Positions 54,279 through 62,577 of a DNA stretch of 64,000 nucleotides are shown here, piece by piece; within the stretch, counting starts at the first letter, position 1; each line of letters begins with the position of its first letter. A program made the translations under genes and the position numbers. The stretch is from NCBI RefSeq assembly GCF_014161445.1, contig NZ_JABBXA010000003.1:434001-498000 (forward strand). Reading direction: 5' to 3'. The notes under the pieces are model-generated. The model worked only from the letters and a program-made list of their open reading frames with translations. It did no database searches and was not told the origin of the DNA. The stretch comes from Microbispora sp. H13382. GTDB lineage: Bacteria; Actinomycetota; Actinomycetes; Streptosporangiales; Streptosporangiaceae.

Positions 54279-55140
54279 CCTCGCGCTCCGGTCCCGACCA
54301 GGTGTCGCACGCGGCGGGCCTGCCGCTGCGCCATCCCTGCTCGAACCAGTGCCGCTGTGTGCTCAGGCGGCCGTGGTCACGCACCCACTGTGCGGGGAGC
54401 CGGCCGGCGTAGAGGTCCTGGAACTGTGTCAACGGTGGCAGTTCGCCGCGCGCTGCCCTGAGCGCCACTCCGGACAAGCACTCGGCCTGGAGTTCGAGCC
54501 GCCGGCTGGCGAGGTCGATCGCTCGTTTGGCGGCGCCTTCGGACCGGAAGTCCGCGTAGTCGAGGATGTTCGTCATGTACTGCACGTGATGCCCGTATTC
54601 GTGGGCGATCAGCTGCGCCGCCCACGCCGCCCCCCACGGTCCGATGGTGTCCCCGGGCACGAGGATGTAATAGGTCGAGGTGAGCGGGCAGTAGGTGCCG
54701 GCGGCGCCCTTGGCGGGCATCATCCCGCACTGGGGATCGCGCGTGCGGTGCCGGATGTACCTGCGCCGGGGCGGGGAGTAGAAGACCCGCACCGCGGCGA
54801 ACTCGCGCGTCCAGACGCGGTCCAGGCAGGCCGACGTCGAAGCGAGGTACCTCTTCATCGAGCCCCAGTGGTCCGGCTTGATCGCCGGCAACTCGCAGCG
54901 CGCGCTCGTACGCGGCGCCGCGTAGATCGGGCTTTCGAGGGCGGCGCTCTCACCCATGGGCACGGAAACCAGCCGGGGTCCGGACGTCGCCGAGGATGAG
55001 GGCGAGGGTGGGGCAGCCGCCGGCGACCGGAGCGTCTCGGTCGACGGTGCGGCCGGCATGGGGGTCGCCCGGGCGGTGGGATCGGCGGTGCAGGCCGTCG
55101 CAAGGAGACAGGCGAGGATCAAAGGGGGATGGCGTCGCAT
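54271..55140 (-). CDS. Neutral zinc metallopeptidase lipoprotein
   Basis: A 289-residue lipoprotein with signal peptide and lipobox LLATAC, Cys17 being the likely anchor. After a Ser/Pro/Thr-rich linker comes the zinc peptidase domain: HEYGHH at about 179-184 and RRLELQAECLSGVALRA with the third ligand. CGMMPAKGAAGTYCPLTSTYY carries a conserved Cys pair that is also seen in the membrane paralogue at 50155. The protein should sit on the outside of the membrane. It converges with and overlaps the folP2-like gene. Confidence 0.87.
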   Translation of the reverse strand: MRRHPPLILACLLATACTADPTARATPMPAAPSTETLRSPAAAPPSPSSSATSGPRLVSVPMGESAALESPIYAAPRTSARCELPAIKPDHWGSMKRYLASTSACLDRVWTREFAAVRVFYSPPRRRYIRHRTRDPQCGMMPAKGAAGTYCPLTSTYYILVPGDTIGPWGAAWAAQLIAHEYGHHVQYMTNILDYADFRSEGAAKRAIDLASRRLELQAECLSGVALRAARGELPPLTQFQDLYAGRLPAQWVRDHGRLSTQRHWFEQGWRSGRPAACDTWSGPEREVN

Positions 55141-55308
55141 TGTAGGGCAAATGGTAGCTGTGACCGGCGACGTGAAGATCCCATCAGAGGGGGCTCAGGT
55201 CGCCGGCGTCAGAGGGTTCGCACGGGTCCCGATCACGGTGCGGGAACGGGGACGGCTCCGGGAATGTGACAACTGGACCGGTTGAATGCGTCTCCGTAGC
55301 ATTGGCCC

Positions 55309-58300
55309 GTGCGGCTGAACGTCCTCGGGCCCATGGAACTCGTCGTGGCCGGGCAGGCCGTACCGGCCGGACCGCCGAAGCAGCGAGCTCTCCTGGCCCT
55401 CCTCGCGATGCACGCCGACCGCGTGCTCCCCGTGGACCTCCTGGCCGACCGGCTGTGGTCAGGCAACCCGCCGGCCAGCGCCCAGGGGAGCCTGCAGGTC
55501 TACGTCTCCAACCTGCGCCGCCGGCTGGAGCCCGACCGGCGGCCGGGCGCGACCGCGGCCGTCCTGGTCAGCGCCGCCGACGGGTACGGCCTGATGACCG
55601 GCGGGCTCGACCTCGACACGAGGGACTTCGAGACGCTCGCGTCGGCCGGGACCGGCCATCTGGCCGGGGGACGGCACGAGGTGGCGGCGAACGCCCTCGC
55701 CGAGGCGCTCGGCCTGTGGCGGGGCGACCCGTACGCGGACGTGCGGTCCGAGGAGTGGGCGCAGCCGGAGATCGCCCGTCTGGAACAGGTGCGGCTGGAC
55801 GCGGTGGAGGGGCTGGCCGCGGCCCTGCTGGAGCTGGGCCGCCACACGGACGTGGTCGCGCGGCTGGACTCCTTCGTCCGCGAACACCCCCTGCGGGAGC
55901 GTGCCTGGGAACTGCTGGTGCTGGCCCACTACCGGGCGGGCCGGCAGGCGGCGGCCCTCGGCTGCCTGCGGAGGGTGCGGGAGGTGCTCGCCGGGGAACT
56001 GGGCATCGACCCCGGGCCGCGGCTGCGGGAGCTCGAAGGCGCGGTGCTGCGCCAGGACGCCGCGCTGCTCCCGCCGGAGCGTCCTGCCACGCCGTCACCC
56101 CCGCGGCGGCCTGCGGCACGGACGCCGGAACAGCGGACGCAGGAACAGTGGACGCCGAAAGAGACGACGGCACGCAGGGCTCCCGAGCCCGCGGCGGAAC
56201 AGCCGGTCTTCGTCGGCAGGCAGAGCGCGCTGGAGTTCCTGTACGAGGCGCTGAAGGCGTCGTCCGCCGCCGGGCAGGTCGTACTGGTGGACGGTGAACC
56301 GGGCGTCGGCAAGACGAGCCTGCTGAAGCGGTTCCGCGCGACCGCCGACGTGCCGGTCGGCTGGGGGTCGAGTCCCGACCACGAGACCGCGCCCGCCCTG
56401 TGGCCCTGGGAGCGGGTCCTGCGCGACCTCGCCGCCGCGGCCCCGGAGGTCGCCCTGCCCGGCGAGGTGAGCACGTTCCTGTCGGGCGGCCTGGAGGCGA
56501 TCCCGGCGTCCGACGCGCAGGGGGCGCGGCTGCGGTTCTTCGAGGCGGTCGGCACGTTCCTGGCCGGCGCCGGCCCGGTGATCGTCGTGCTGGAGGACAT
56601 CCACGCGGCCGACGACGCGACGCTGCGGCTGCTGGTCCACGTGGTGTCCACCGCCCGGCCGGGCCTGCTGCTGGTGGCGACCTTCCGGCGGCACGAGGCG
56701 TCGGCGCTCACCGGCACGCTGTCGGCGCTGTCGCGGTTCGGCGCGCGCAGGCTCGGGCTCGACGGGCTCGCCGCCGAGGAGGTCCGCGCGCTCGTCCGGG
56801 AGTTGTCCGGCCGCGACCCGGGCAGCCGCAAGGCCGAGGAACTGCGCGGGCGCACCGCCGGGAACCCGTTCTTCCTGGCGGAGCTGGCCCGGGCGGGCGA
56901 GGAACTGCCGCAGGGCGTGCTGGACGTCGTGCTGCACCGGGTGGCGGGCCTGGGGGAGGAGGCGGCCCGTGTGCTGGAGCTCGCCGCCGTGATGGGCGAC
57001 GAGTTCGAGGCGGGCGTCCTGGCCCAGGTCGCCGGAGGCACGGTCGGCGACCTGCTGCCGCCGCTCGACGCGGCCCTCGGCGCGGGGCTGATCCGGGAGT
57101 CGTCGTACCGGCTGGGCGGGTACGAGTTCGCGCACGCCCTGGTGACCGATGCGCTGCTGTCGCGCAGGTCGCGGCTGTGGCGGGCGCGCGTGCACGAGCA
57201 GGTCGCGGGCGTCCTCACCCGCGTCCACGGAGACAGGGACGACCGCGCGGCGGTCATCGCGCGGCACTGGCTCGCGGCGGCGGAGCTGGGCGCGGAGCCC
57301 GCCCGCATGGCGATGGACTACTCCGCCCGCGCCGCGCGGGTGGCCCTGCGGCGGCACGCGCCCGACGACGCGGCCATCTCGTGGCAGGAGGCGCTGGCGG
57401 CGGCCGGGCCGGCCGGGGCCGGCCCGGCCGAGCGGTTCGAGCTCGCCGTCGGGCTGGCCGAGAGCCGCTACACCGCCGGGCGGTTCGACGAGGGCTACGA
57501 GGCGGTCGAGCAGGCGCTCGCCCTGGCCGGCGCCGACCTGGACAAGGCCGTCAGGGCCGCCGACATCGCGATGGGACACGGCGTCTGGGTGCCGTTCCGC
57601 TACGGCCTCGACGTGGCCGCCCTGCGGGAGGCGATGGACCGGGCCGTGCGCGAGCTGTCCCCGGACACGTCCGCGTGGGCGACGGCGCAGGCCGTCCGGG
57701 CCGTCGTGCACGCCCAGACCGGCCGCGAGGACGAGGTCGACGCGGTCTCGTCGCGGGCCGTGGCGGCGGCCGAGCGCCTGGGCGACCCCGCCCTGCTGCG
57801 GCGCGTGCTCCACCTGCGGCTGCTCGCCATGCAGGGACAGGACTTCGTCGAGCAGCTCGCCGCGACCGCGCGGCGCCTGCTGGCAGAGCCGGACCTGTCG
57901 TCCCAGCTGAGGGCGATCGCACAGCTCCACCTCGTCGCCCATCACGTCGAGCACGGCAGGGTGCCGCAGGCCCGCGCGCTGCTGGCGGAGACCGACGCGC
58001 TGCTGCGCGACCTGCACAACCCCACGCTGGCGCTGCAGGCGGCGATCGCACACGTGGGTCTCGACCTGTTCCAGGGTGTGCCGGACCCGACTCGCCACTT
58101 CGAGCCCGTCAGGGCGACGCTGTCCTTCTCCGACCTCGCGTACTTCGAGGTGGGCATGCTCGCCGTGCGGGCCGAGACGCTCATCCAGGAGGACCGCTTC
58201 GGCGAGGAGGCGGAATGGATCGAGGAGATGTTCCAGCGGACGGGCATGGCCGGCCTCGCCTACGTCCTGGCGTACGCGCTGGCGGACCGGGGCGATCACG

Positions 58301-58644
58301 GGCGCGCCCGGCGGCTCCTGCGGGAGACCCCGCTGCCGCCGCGCGACTACCACTGGGCGATGGCCGCCATGTGCCGCTTGCACGCGGCGATCCGGCTCGG
58401 CGAGACGGACATCGTGCGGGAGGTCTACGACGCGTTCCGTCCCTTCGCCGGGCTGCTGCATGTGAGCGGCACCTGCACCACGATCGACGGCGCGTACGAC
58501 GGCCACATGGGCGAGGCGCTGCTGGCGCTCGGGGACCGCGAGGGGGCGCGGGCCCACCTGCGGGAGGCGGTGCGCCTGCTGGAGCGGGCGGGCGGCGGCT
58601 ACTGGCTGACAAGGGCCCGGCAAGCCCTCGACAAGTGCGCGTAG
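55309..58644 (+). CDS. AfsR/SARP-type regulator with ATPase and TPR-like region
   Basis: An 1111-residue regulator. The OmpR-type winged helix covers about 1-95 (RLNVLGPMELVV, PPKQRALLALLAMHAD, SLQVYVSNLRRRLEP), the bacterial transcriptional activator domain about 100-245, then a Pro-rich linker. The AAA/STAND ATPase has Walker A GEPGVGKTSLL from 330 and Walker B VIVVLEDIHAADD. The C-terminal 450 residues are helical with TPR-like repeats. The start is GTG 55309; TAGCAT at 55297-55302 suggests a leaderless message. Large proteins of this kind integrate signals to control secondary metabolism. It is 10 kb from the NRPS cluster, so a link to it is possible but not shown. Confidence 0.93.
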   Translation: MRLNVLGPMELVVAGQAVPAGPPKQRALLALLAMHADRVLPVDLLADRLWSGNPPASAQGSLQVYVSNLRRRLEPDRRPGATAAVLVSAADGYGLMTGGLDLDTRDFETLASAGTGHLAGGRHEVAANALAEALGLWRGDPYADVRSEEWAQPEIARLEQVRLDAVEGLAAALLELGRHTDVVARLDSFVREHPLRERAWELLVLAHYRAGRQAAALGCLRRVREVLAGELGIDPGPRLRELEGAVLRQDAALLPPERPATPSPPRRPAARTPEQRTQEQWTPKETTARRAPEPAAEQPVFVGRQSALEFLYEALKASSAAGQVVLVDGEPGVGKTSLLKRFRATADVPVGWGSSPDHETAPALWPWERVLRDLAAAAPEVALPGEVSTFLSGGLEAIPASDAQGARLRFFEAVGTFLAGAGPVIVVLEDIHAADDATLRLLVHVVSTARPGLLLVATFRRHEASALTGTLSALSRFGARRLGLDGLAAEEVRALVRELSGRDPGSRKAEELRGRTAGNPFFLAELARAGEELPQGVLDVVLHRVAGLGEEAARVLELAAVMGDEFEAGVLAQVAGGTVGDLLPPLDAALGAGLIRESSYRLGGYEFAHALVTDALLSRRSRLWRARVHEQVAGVLTRVHGDRDDRAAVIARHWLAAAELGAEPARMAMDYSARAARVALRRHAPDDAAISWQEALAAAGPAGAGPAERFELAVGLAESRYTAGRFDEGYEAVEQALALAGADLDKAVRAADIAMGHGVWVPFRYGLDVAALREAMDRAVRELSPDTSAWATAQAVRAVVHAQTGREDEVDAVSSRAVAAAERLGDPALLRRVLHLRLLAMQGQDFVEQLAATARRLLAEPDLSSQLRAIAQLHLVAHHVEHGRVPQARALLAETDALLRDLHNPTLALQAAIAHVGLDLFQGVPDPTRHFEPVRATLSFSDLAYFEVGMLAVRAETLIQEDRFGEEAEWIEEMFQRTGMAGLAYVLAYALADRGDHGRARRLLRETPLPPRDYHWAMAAMCRLHAAIRLGETDIVREVYDAFRPFAGLLHVSGTCTTIDGAYDGHMGEALLALGDREGARAHLREAVRLLERAGGGYWLTRARQALDKCA

Positions 58645-58656
58645 GGGCGGGGCGCG

Positions 58657-58689
58657 CAGTCTGTTTCCGACACGTGAGGAAACAGACTG
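58657..58689. promoter_or_regulatory. Perfect 12-bp inverted repeat before the hemerythrin start
   Basis: CAGTCTGTTTCC (58657-58668) and GGAAACAGACTG (58678-58689) are exact inverted repeats with a 9-nt spacer; the right arm ends directly before ATG 58690 and overlaps the ribosome site GAGGA. It could be a TetR-type operator, an RNA hairpin that hides the ribosome site, or a terminator for the AfsR-like gene that ends 13 nt before it. Confidence 0.75.
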
Positions 58690-59334
58690 ATGATCACACC
58701 AGAACACCTGACCGGCTTCCTGATGATGCACGCCGGTTTCCGCGCCGAGTTCGGCCGCCTGGCCGAGGCGTGCGCGAACCCGCGTGACGACGCGCACGAG
58801 GAACTGCTGGAGGAGCAGCTCGCGCTCGTGCTGGACATGCTGCACGCCCATCACTCGCACGAGGATGCCAGCCTGTGGCCCACGCTCGCCGGCCGTGCCC
58901 CGGAGGCGGCGGACGTGCTGGCCGAGCTGGAGTCGGAGCACTCCGTGCTCGACCCGCTCATCGCGGCCGCCTCCGATCGCGGGGTGCCCCTGGCCGAGCG
59001 CGCGCCCACCCTGCGGCGGCTGCACGAGCTCGTCAACGAGCACCTCGACCACGAGGAGCGGACCGCCGTGCCGCTCATGCTCCGCCACCTCACCCTCGAC
59101 GACGTCGAGGCCGACAAACGCCGGGCGATGGACGACTTCGGCCGCCGCCGTGTCGCCGTCATCTTCGGCTGGCTCGCCTCGAGTGCGGACGCCGATCTGC
59201 TCGCGACGTCGTACGCCGACCTGCCGGTCGTGGCCCGGCTCATGTTCCGCCTGTTCTGGTGGCCGGCCTACCGGCGGCGCTTCACCCGCCTGTACGGCGT
59301 CACCATCCCCGCGAACGCTGTCCTGGAGTCGTAA
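58690..59334 (+). CDS. Hemerythrin HHE-domain protein
   Basis: A 214-residue protein. The diiron ligands of the hemerythrin four-helix bundle are all present: His14, His54, Glu58, His84, His118 and Glu122 (HAHHSHED and NEHLDHEE are the HxxxE motifs). The last 60 residues, with LMFRLFWWPAYRRRFTRLYG, are an extension beyond the bundle that may touch the membrane. Such proteins bind oxygen, nitric oxide or peroxide. Its stop overlaps the start of the next gene (TAATG), so the two are made together. The inverted repeat directly upstream probably controls both. Confidence 0.92.
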   Translation: MITPEHLTGFLMMHAGFRAEFGRLAEACANPRDDAHEELLEEQLALVLDMLHAHHSHEDASLWPTLAGRAPEAADVLAELESEHSVLDPLIAAASDRGVPLAERAPTLRRLHELVNEHLDHEERTAVPLMLRHLTLDDVEADKRRAMDDFGRRRVAVIFGWLASSADADLLATSYADLPVVARLMFRLFWWPAYRRRFTRLYGVTIPANAVLES

Positions 59335-60335
59335 TGACCGCATCCACACCGACCACGTGGCCGCACGAGGTGGCTGAGATTCTCGTCCGCGCCATGGTCT
59401 GCGAATACGCCTCACTCACCCGCGAAGGCCGGCCCGTCACCTGGCCCGTCACGCCGTACGCCGGCGCGGCCGGCACGCTCGACGTGAGCACTGGGCTCAC
59501 CTACCCCGGCAAGGCCGAGCGCGCCCGGCACGATCCGCGCGTCGCGCTGCTCTACTCCGGTGCCGGCGCGGAGGACACGGGCAGCGGGCTCAGCCGGCCG
59601 CCCGTCGTCCTCGTGCAGGGCCGGGCGACCGTACGCGACGCGGATCTGCAGGCCAACACCGACCGGTACGTCCGCGAGTCGCTCGCCAAGACCGGCGCCG
59701 GGTTCGCCGGGATGCCGTGGTTCCTGGTGAAGCGGCTGGGGTGGTATTTCGCTCGCATCTGGGTGGAGGTCACCCCCGAGAGGATGGTCTGGTGGCCCGA
59801 GGGCGACCTGTCCAGGACGCCCGAGGTCTGGACGGCCCCCGGAGACGTCGCGGTTCCCGCCTCCGACCCCGCCCCGACGGGCCCCTGGCTGCCGAGCCGA
59901 TCGGCCCCGCCCGCGGACTGGCGGCCCTTCGCAGGCCGCGCGGCCCGCCTGGGCGAGCCCGTCGTGACCATGGTGGCCGACGACATGCCGCTTGCGGTGC
60001 GCACCCGCTCGGCCGTACGTACCGAGACCGGCTTCGACCTGCGGCTTCCCGCGGGCGTCCAAGCGGCCGAAGGGCCGGTGTGCCTGACCTTCCACCGGCA
60101 CGGCCCGGCCATGGAGTGGCAGGAGAACGTGGTGCTCGTCGGGACCGCGACCGGAGAGGGCGACCGGCTGAGCGTGCGGGTCGAGCGGGCCCTGGACGAC
60201 TGGAGCCTGTCGGGGAACCGCCGCGAGCGGATGCGCTCGTTCCTCGGCCAGGGCAGGCTGCTCAGGAAGCGCCTGGAGGCCGAGGCCGCCCGCCGCGGCC
60301 AGGCCGTTCCCCGCGTCCGCCGCCCAGACGCGTGA
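59334..60335 (+). CDS. Pyridoxamine 5'-phosphate oxidase-like flavin/F420-binding protein
   Basis: A 333-residue protein whose first half resembles the split-barrel pyridoxamine 5'-phosphate oxidase / deazaflavin-binding superfamily: YASLTREGRPVTWPVTPYA, LTYPGKAERARHDPRVALLY, VLVQGRATVRDADL and the C-terminal part of the domain MVWWPEGDLSRTPEV. A second, related half from about 210 (LGEPVVTMVADDMPLAVRTR) may be a degenerate copy. It is translated with the hemerythrin protein, which suggests a redox pair, for example electron supply to the diiron site. Cofactor and substrate are not known. Confidence 0.75.
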   Translation: MTASTPTTWPHEVAEILVRAMVCEYASLTREGRPVTWPVTPYAGAAGTLDVSTGLTYPGKAERARHDPRVALLYSGAGAEDTGSGLSRPPVVLVQGRATVRDADLQANTDRYVRESLAKTGAGFAGMPWFLVKRLGWYFARIWVEVTPERMVWWPEGDLSRTPEVWTAPGDVAVPASDPAPTGPWLPSRSAPPADWRPFAGRAARLGEPVVTMVADDMPLAVRTRSAVRTETGFDLRLPAGVQAAEGPVCLTFHRHGPAMEWQENVVLVGTATGEGDRLSVRVERALDDWSLSGNRRERMRSFLGQGRLLRKRLEAEAARRGQAVPRVRRPDA

Positions 60336-60374
60336 CCTCGTCCGCGGACCCGCCGCCAGTACTGCTGGGCGTTC

Positions 60375-60476
60375 TTGTTTCAGCGCGCACAGCTGAACCG
60401 TCGCCCCGTTCGCCGTCGAACCGCCCTTCACGTCGAGCACACTCGGGCCGATGCACCCGCTCGGGGTCAGCACGCC
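60375..60476 (-). pseudogene. Remnant of a ricin-B-type lectin domain
   Basis: On the minus strand these bases encode a fragment with LDVKGGSTANGATVQL, very like the CLDVxGGSTANGTxVQLY repeat of ricin-type beta-trefoil carbohydrate-binding domains. Neither the rest of the trefoil nor a start or stop belonging to it can be found. It looks like the decayed edge of a secreted enzyme gene. Confidence 0.5.
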
Positions 60477-60545
60477 ACTGGGCGGGCTGAGCGTCTTCCT
60501 GCTGCTCTCAAGGGCACTCACGCGGCCACCTTGTCCAGGGCACCG

Positions 60546-60659
60546 TCAAAACCGCGCTCCAGCATCGACAATGGCCACGGCCCGGATTTCCTTCTCGGTC
60601 ATCCCCCGTACCTGCCCCAGGTTCGTGCCGCTCAGGTCCGTGCCGCGCAGGTTCGCACT
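60546..60659 (-). pseudogene. 3' fragment of a pentapeptide-repeat gene
   Basis: A 37-codon tail with a natural stop. It begins with pentapeptide repeats, NLRGTDLSGTNLGQV, and goes on with RGMTEKEIRAVAIVDAGARF. The 5' part is missing: the next bases belong to an IS3 OrfA remnant on the other strand, so the gene was cut at about 60660. Confidence 0.55.
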
Positions 60660-60664
60660 GCGGC

Positions 60665-60820
60665 ATCGGGTCGGAGTCCCTGCGCAGCTGGGTGCGCTAG
60701 GCCGAGGTCGACGGCGGCCGGCGGCCGGGGACTACCACCGACGAGGCTAGGAGGATCGCGGAACTGGAACGGGAGGTCCGCGGGCTGCGCCGGGCCAATG
60801 AGATCCTCAAGGCGGCATCC
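60665..60820 (+). pseudogene. IS3-family OrfA remnant
   Basis: This frame gives IGSESLRSWVR, a TAG where a Gln codon is expected, then [19 protein letters not shown] and [20 protein letters not shown], the typical helix-turn-helix end and leucine-zipper region of IS3-type OrfA. The start is missing, an in-frame stop has formed (CAG to TAG), and the reading frame is cut at 60820 by the IS30-like sequence. Confidence 0.75.
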
Positions 60821-61815
60821 TTAGATTCAGACGATCAACGCAACGCTGCTAGTGGATGGGTGGATCGTGGCTCGGATGGGTCGGCCGGGAATGTCGGACG
60901 CGATGAAAGAAGACTTGTGGCGGCGGTGGCGCGCCGGTGACTCCATCAGCGTGATCTCCCGGGCACTGGGCAAGCCCCCGGGGTCGGTTTTCACGGTGCT
61001 GAAGCACCATGGCGGCATCGCGCCGGCCGAGCGGGTGCGCCGGGCCGACCATTTGAGCGCCGAGGACCGGGAATCGATCTCTCGCGGCCTCGAGGCTGGA
61101 GCCTCGCTACGTTCGATCGCCGTGTCGATCGGCCGCCCGGCATCCACGGTGAGCCGGGAGGTCGCCCGCAACGGCGGCCGAGTGAAGTACCGTGCGGTCG
61201 CCGCCGAGCAACGCGCTCAAGAGCAGGCACGTCGCCCAAAACCGTCCGCCCTGCAGGACAACCCGGTGCTGCGCCAGCTGGTGATCGAACTGCTCGACAA
61301 CGAGTGGTCCCCGGAGCAGATCGTGGGGCATCTGCGGCTGATGCACGCCGGCAACCCGCTCATGCGGATCAGCCACGAAAGTATCTACCGCGCGATCTAC
61401 ACGACCCGCTGGAAAGTGATCCCGCGTGAGCTGTGCACCAAGCTGCGCACGCGCCGTCCCATCCGTAAGAACAAGAAGAACACGGTCAAGGGCCAGTGGC
61501 GTTCCCAGATCATCGGGGCGCGGCCGATCGAGGAACGGCCTGTCGCAGCCAACGCCCGAACCGAGCTCGGGCACCTCGAAGGCGATCTCATCGTGGGAGC
61601 CAAGAACAGCCAGGTCGCGACGCTGGTCGACCGCAAGTCACGCTACCTGACCATGGTCGCGCTACCCAGCCGTCACACCACGACGGTCATCCCCGCCCTG
61701 CAGCAGGCGTTCTCACGGATGGATGCTCGCCTGCTCAGCACTCTCACCTGGGACCGCGGTATGGAACTCGCCGGCCACCGGTTGCTGACCGAAGCGACCG
61801 GCGTCGACGTCTTCA
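60821..61815 (+). mobile_element. Truncated IS30-family insertion sequence
   Basis: The transposase frame opens at 60852 and is real to about residue 320. It has N-terminal helix-turn-helix regions (SISVISRALGKPPGSVFTVL, SLRSIAVSIGRPASTVSREV), RISHESIYRAIYT typical of IS30, and the first two catalytic residues Asp245 in GHLEGDLIVG and Asp301 in TWDRGMELAGH. Similarity stops after TEATGVDV near 61812, before the region that should hold the catalytic Glu, so the element is dead. The left end is probably at about 60821 (TTAGATTCAGACGATCAACG), inserted into the OrfA remnant; the right end is missing. Confidence 0.85.
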
Positions 61816-62577
61816 GATCCGGGTCTCGGTGCTCGACCTGCCCGCGCTGCCGCCCTCGGCCAACCCGCCCTCGCTGGCGGGCGGGCACCCGGTCGGTGGG
61901 CGCGGTCCAGTGGACTGCCGCCGTCGTCGGCGCGTCTGCTTCTGCGGGGCCAGGTCCTGCTTCGACGGTTCCGGACGTTCGATGCGGGTGGGGTTGCCGC
62001 GTACGAGGTCATCATGGATGCGCCAGCGGTCGGTGGTGGCGGCGCGCTCTGCCGCCTCGTCGCCGTGCTCGATGGCCTGTCGCAGCAGCCGTATGGCAAT
62101 GCGGCGGTTGAGGCTGAACTGCCGCTCGGTGTCGACCACGACGACGATACCGGTGGGCCGGTGGGTGGCCCGTACCGCGGTGCTGGCTTTGTTGCGATGT
62201 TGACCGCCGGGGCCGCCGGTGCGGCAGGCGACGATGTCGACGTCTGCTTCGGCGAAGGTGGTGCGTGGGGTGTCGACCTGGCACGGTTGGGCGATGACGT
62301 ACCAGTTTTTCCGTCCGGTGTTGGCCCGGTATGGGCTGGGGGCCTGCCAGCACAGGGTTCCGGTCCATGAGGCGGCGAATGCCTCGACGCCGTCTCCTGA
62401 GATCTGGATGAGGACCGATCGGTAGGTGCCGGCCCGGTCACCGGGGACAGTTTGGGCCCGATGGGTCTCCAGGTTGTGCCGGGTGGCGTCGCCTTCCAGG
62501 CGGTGCAGTAGCTGGGCCAGCGCCCAGGCGCACTCCTGCGGCCCGCGTCCGGCTGACAGGAGCAGGTGGACGCTCAC
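61813..62577 (-). CDS. prfH: Peptide chain release factor homologue PrfH
   Basis: A 254-residue release-factor relative with the peptidyl-hydrolysis motif GGPGGQ at 121-126 (CRTGGPGGQHRNKASTAV) and no codon-recognition domain of RF1/RF2. PrfH acts on ribosomes whose decoding-centre rRNA has been cut, freeing the peptide so that the partner RtcB can religate the RNA. GTG 62577 overlaps the rtcB stop (GTGA), so the two are coupled. The usual end VRGNPTRI is at about 200; the last 50 residues are Arg/Gly/Pro-rich, and the stop falls exactly at the IS30 breakpoint, so the tail may have been changed by the insertion. Confidence 0.88.
   Translation of the reverse strand: MSVHLLLSAGRGPQECAWALAQLLHRLEGDATRHNLETHRAQTVPGDRAGTYRSVLIQISGDGVEAFAASWTGTLCWQAPSPYRANTGRKNWYVIAQPCQVDTPRTTFAEADVDIVACRTGGPGGQHRNKASTAVRATHRPTGIVVVVDTERQFSLNRRIAIRLLRQAIEHGDEAAERAATTDRWRIHDDLVRGNPTRIERPEPSKQDLAPQKQTRRRRRQSTGPRPPTGCPPASEGGLAEGGSAGRSSTETRI

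Noticed and set aside
55309-58644. Direct assignment of the AfsR-like protein as pathway-specific regulator of the NRPS cluster
   Set aside because: It is more than 10 kb from the cluster with unrelated genes between, and no shared operator could be shown.
59412-60521. A complete minus-strand gene containing the lectin-like segment
   Set aside because: Most of it is antisense shadow of the split-barrel gene; only the short lectin-like part outside that gene has family similarity.
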